A stretch of DNA of 64,000 nt from Pseudorasbora parva (lineage: Eukaryota; Chordata; Actinopteri; Cypriniformes; Gobionidae), in the NCBI RefSeq assembly GCF_024679245.1, contig NC_090178.1:4425702-4489701 (forward strand), in the 5' to 3' direction. Each line of letters begins with the position of its first letter. The first letter of the stretch is position 1. This document shows, in pieces, positions 60,959-64,000 of this stretch. The position numbers were made by a program, and so were the translations under genes. The notes beneath the pieces were generated by a model. The model saw only the letters and a program-made list of their open reading frames with translations, made no database searches and had not been told where the DNA came from.

Positions 60959-61998
60959 CACTCTCAGAAAAAAAGGTACAGTTCTGTCACTGGGGCGGTG
61001 AAAAGGTGCATCTTTCTAACTTACTCACCCCTAAATGGCACATATCAGTACCTTAAGAGGTACATATCAGTACTTTAAGAGTCCAAATTAGTACCTTAAA
61101 GGAACATAGTAGAACCTTAAAGGTCCATTAGTACCTTTTCAGTTTTGTAGGGTAGGGGTTGCCTAGTCGACCTTAATGCTCTGTCACAACACTTTAAGCT
61201 TGACGTCGACTAGTTGCTGGACTATAGAGGGTGCAACAGGATAAACAATTTCCTGACATGCAGGCTCTGTTTTGAACAGTTAAAAATGACAAATAAATGC
61301 ATACTCCGAGAGCTCTCCACAAGACATGTTTGATTATACCATCTGGAATCTCAAAATTGATCGGGAGAATTCACGCTTATCGTACAGGTAAGTTAATAAT
61401 CGCACTAAACTGCGTGCTGCATTGCAATGCACACACATACCCTGATCACGCGGAGATCGCGCGCGCCTCACACTAAACCATTCAGTAGCACAGAAATGTA
61501 TTGTCAACACAGTTCTGGGATTTATCAATAAAATGGCTTAGAAACTGAAAAATTCTAGCATATATTTCTTGATAACTAAAACTCACAGCTTCACTATTAG
61601 TAGAGAGACGCTGCCAGGTAGAATTAATTCACACACAATCACTCACTAATGCATTCATATACATGTAATCTTTACTGTGCTACTTATCTGTATCTTATTC
61701 AGAACGAGCAGAAATCTGTGAGAAATATAACGACCATAAGACAAAAGAACTGATACAGAACCTGTTATGTAGGATTAATAACCTTATGAGCAGTGCTGTG
61801 TCAAATGCAATAGCTGTCCTGTGCTCAAGAAGACCCGAGTTCGAGTCTTCGAGGTTCAGGCTTATTTGTTAATTAATGACCAGCGACTAGTCGACGTCGA
61901 CTCAACTTTCATCACATAAATGTCGACTTGGAAGTCGTTCAACCCCTACCTTAGGGTACCGCTCCAGTGACAGAAATGTACCTTTTTTTCTGACAGTG
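60959..61998. mobile_element. TIR element 'CACTCTCAGAAAAAAAGG', nested
   Basis: Left end 'cactctcagaaaaaaaggta' + 'cagttctgtcactggggcgg' and right end (reverse complement) 'cactgtcagaaaaaaaggta' + 'catttctgtcactggagcgg' are inverted repeats of about 42 bp with TA outside each. It carries repeated 'agtacctta(a)gagg' phrases near 61050-61130. No transposase. Confidence 0.88.
61153..61948. mobile_element. hAT-type MITE 'TAGGGGTTG...CAACCCCTA', innermost
   Basis: Ends 'taggggttgcctagtcgac' and 'gtcgttcaacccccta'-type right end, with subterminal 'tagtcgac' repeats. The flanking octamers (ttgtaggg, ccttaggg) agree at 6 of 8 positions, so the target duplication is imperfect or the boundary is off. 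The minus frame 61334-61528 has no domain. Confidence 0.7.
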
Positions 61999-62130
61999 TA
62001 TTTAGTTTGGTATGGTACTTGGTGTTTCCTGTTGTTACTGTACTAGCATCTTGCATTATCTAGACAATGCTGTCCCTTTCAATTTAATCAGAAATTGTTT
62101 AAACAGTCAATAAGTGGATAAAATCACTAC

Positions 62131-62316
62131 TTACTGCTTGCAGGAATACAGTTGGAATCGCCCATTTCTCCAGTTTAAGACGCTTAGCGGCGCTTGCTTG
62201 ATATTGTCCAGGTTAGAAAAACTGTCCACAGTGAAATGGGCCGAGCAAACGAACGATTTTGAATTAAATTGTTGCGGTATCCGATTATAATAAACATCAA
62301 CCAAGACTGTTGACAT
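62131..62316 (-). pseudogene. THAP zinc-finger fragment (C-terminal half)
   Basis: The minus-strand frame from 62316 runs 61 codons. Its middle reads 'FVCSAHFTVDSFSNLDN', which is the C-x2-H-F end of a THAP C2CH finger with both ligands intact and the usual 'T-x-D-S-F' after it. The first half of the domain (C-x2-4-C, the invariant Trp) is not upstream; an in-frame stop lies just before the ATG. It is therefore a lone exon or a truncated copy within the TTAA-type element at 60035. Independent of, and in opposite orientation to, the THAP fragment at 19146. Confidence 0.72.
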
Positions 62317-62790
62317 GTTTTATCTGTGTGAAGGGTATGAAAAGTCCTCACGTCCCCTGCACAGCCTGGACATTATTGCTATCCTCGAGTGTCTTTACCT
62401 GCAGTCCTGATGATTCGGCTCCGTCAGTTCCGCCTGACAATGAACATGATCGGACAGATGCAAATGTTTGGGGCGTGCATATAAACAATCCCAGCGATTG
62501 CGTCACAGGTGGCGTTATGCTGAGAATCACTTATTTTTCCGTGGTGTTTTTCATTCACGAGATATACATATGAAGTAGGAGGCAATGGTGTGTGAGACTC
62601 ACAGTATGTGATGTCCATGTACTGGGACTGAATGACAAGGACCTGGCCACAAACACAGGAATGCTGAGTGCTATTATAGGGTTGCATGGCTCTCTGTGTG
62701 TCGGATGGTTTTTGAGGTTTATTGGGATGTTTTTAATACCATAAATACTTGAGAATTCATTTAAAGGTTAGCATGAACTGTAAATTGTGT

Positions 62791-62791
<1 letters not shown>

Positions 62792-62857
<66 letters not shown>
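62792..62857. repeat. (CT)n microsatellite
   Basis: CT run of about 66 bp. Confidence 0.98.
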
Positions 62858-62861
<4 letters not shown>

Positions 62862-63052
62862 CCCCCCTATATTCTGACGTTTATTTGAGTGAAACCATTT
62901 GCTTTTGGGTGAATACATAAAATAAAAAAAATTAAATAAAAAACGGTACAAGCCTTTCAAAATGTTTCCTGTTTGCTCAGTCAGATTGGCCTTGACTGAA
63001 CAAGAAAAAACAAACCTGCACAAGGTTTTGTCAAGCATTTAAAACTTTTCAC

Positions 63053-63239
<187 letters not shown>

Positions 63240-64000
63240 CGTTCGTCTTTCCGTCAAGTGTTGCATTAATGCAACTTTTGTTATGCAAGATGACTCTCAT
63301 GAGATTGCACCTCAACATGTATATTTTTTGAACATTTTGTGTCAGTATTTCTTTGGAATATAAAGATATGCACAGTTTTGCTGTCACTGTCAAAGATCAA
63401 TCATCAAAGTGCAGCTAATAAACACACTAGGCTATGCATAAAACCTCATTATAAGTGTTCCAGTTTGCAGGCAAACGTGTTTCATCCCTACAGCGTGTGA
63501 TTTCGTTTGTATGCATATGTATGCAGATTTCAGCGGCTGTTACGTCATGGCGCCCTTTCTGCTGTGATTCCTCCAGAAGGCATGAGTTTGCACGTGCCGT
63601 ATGGTTCACCGCCACTTCACAGACCTTTATTTGAGCATCAGAGCGTCCTCGCCGAGGATGAGGTGTGCGCTGGCAGCCATGGTGAAAGGCTGAGATCAAT
63701 TGTGCCGTTGCGTGTCTGGAACAAAGTGCTGCAACCCCAGTGTTGATGTGGTGGAAATTGCATCTTCAAGGAAACGTGCCTGATGAGATAGTGGGATCAA
63801 TAGAGAAAGGGATCGGCCGCGGCGCCGGAGCTGAATGAGAATGTCCCATCACTCCACTCGCTAACCCGCCCTGATGTTCTTATACAGCTCGCCTCATCAG
63901 CTCATGGGCCTGCTGGGAACCCAGAGGCCAAACTTTGTCCATCTGGAAGCGTGCGTATACTCTCACAGGCAGATGGTAAATTGACCATTCAGAACTCGAG

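Larger units (their letters stand above)
60035..62640. mobile_element. TTAA-type element with three-level nesting and a THAP fragment
   Basis: Head TTAAAGGTGCCATAGAATGA with 'ctctgatatctacatagagg' and 'ggtgtccctaggatgtaatg' is a common cyprinid family. The tail region includes 'agactcacagtatgtgatg' and 'tgtactgggactgaatgac' near 62600, but the terminal 'gcacctttaa' is lost. A second element (60959-61998) is inserted, itself holding a third (61153-61948). The left half of a THAP finger is absent and the right half is at 62170-62290 on the minus strand. Confidence 0.75.

Noticed and set aside
61790..61870. tRNA-like sequence around 'gagttcgagtcttc'
   Set aside because: Only a B-box-like word; no A box or cloverleaf can be drawn, and it is inside a hAT-type MITE.

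Overview
This is a non-coding stretch of a teleost fish genome, most likely a cyprinid (carp, goldfish or barb group). That assignment rests on the repeat content: TTAA-flanked DNA elements, hAT, Tc1-like and palindromic MITE families that I know from cypriniform genomes, tRNA-derived SINEs with the teleost tail 'gctttggataaaagcg', and very long GT, AT, CT and GATA microsatellites. There is no bacterial gene organisation, and I cannot support any intact protein-coding gene. Nearly all long open frames are artefacts of tandem repeats whose unit is a multiple of 3 bp, or of dinucleotide runs. The window could be a gene desert or the inside of very large introns.

Layout. Bases 1-6335 are one satellite array of 53/51-bp units with internal higher-order duplications; it runs off the left edge. 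From 6.3 to 18 kb, unique AT-rich DNA alternates with dispersed repeats, a second minisatellite (12.3-12.7 kb), a decayed minus-strand retrotransposon ORF1-like region (12.9-13.3 kb), a GT/AT microsatellite cluster and a near-perfect 172-bp palindrome (16.1-16.3 kb). Bases 18.1-20.0 kb hold a TTAA-type DNA element that contains a 27-copy 30-bp minisatellite and a broken THAP zinc-finger exon. From 23 to 26 kb and 28.9 to 32.5 kb there are nested mobile elements: hAT with a BED-finger remnant, a Tc1-type MITE split by a TTAA element, and a long-TIR foldback MITE. From 34.5 to 38.2 kb there are a tRNA-SINE, two decayed Tc1-like transposases and a CACTG-type element split by a TTAA element. A compound GATA/GACA/GGAT/ACGG microsatellite fills 41.3-42.05 kb. 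From 42.6 to 43.6 kb two sister CACTG elements lie side by side. From 46.7 to 50.7 kb there are hAT and Tc1 fragments bounded by AT arrays, including a SINE in a TTAA element in an hAT-like element. From 55.3 to 58.8 kb there is a 2.8-kb TTAA element carrying two nested hAT-type insertions, one with a decayed helicase-like exon. From 60.0 to 62.6 kb there is a three-level nest whose outermost element carries another THAP fragment. The window ends in unique DNA with CT and GATA arrays.

The most interesting pattern is that several non-autonomous TTAA-flanked elements carry decayed gene exons: two THAP fingers directly, and a RecQ-like helicase piece in a nested element. TTAA target sites plus THAP domains point to the Kolobok superfamily. 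Between the repeats are many single-copy blocks, often with TAATTA-type homeodomain motifs, that look like candidate conserved non-coding elements; only alignment to other fish can test that. Family names for repeats come from memory of typical sequences, not from a database search.
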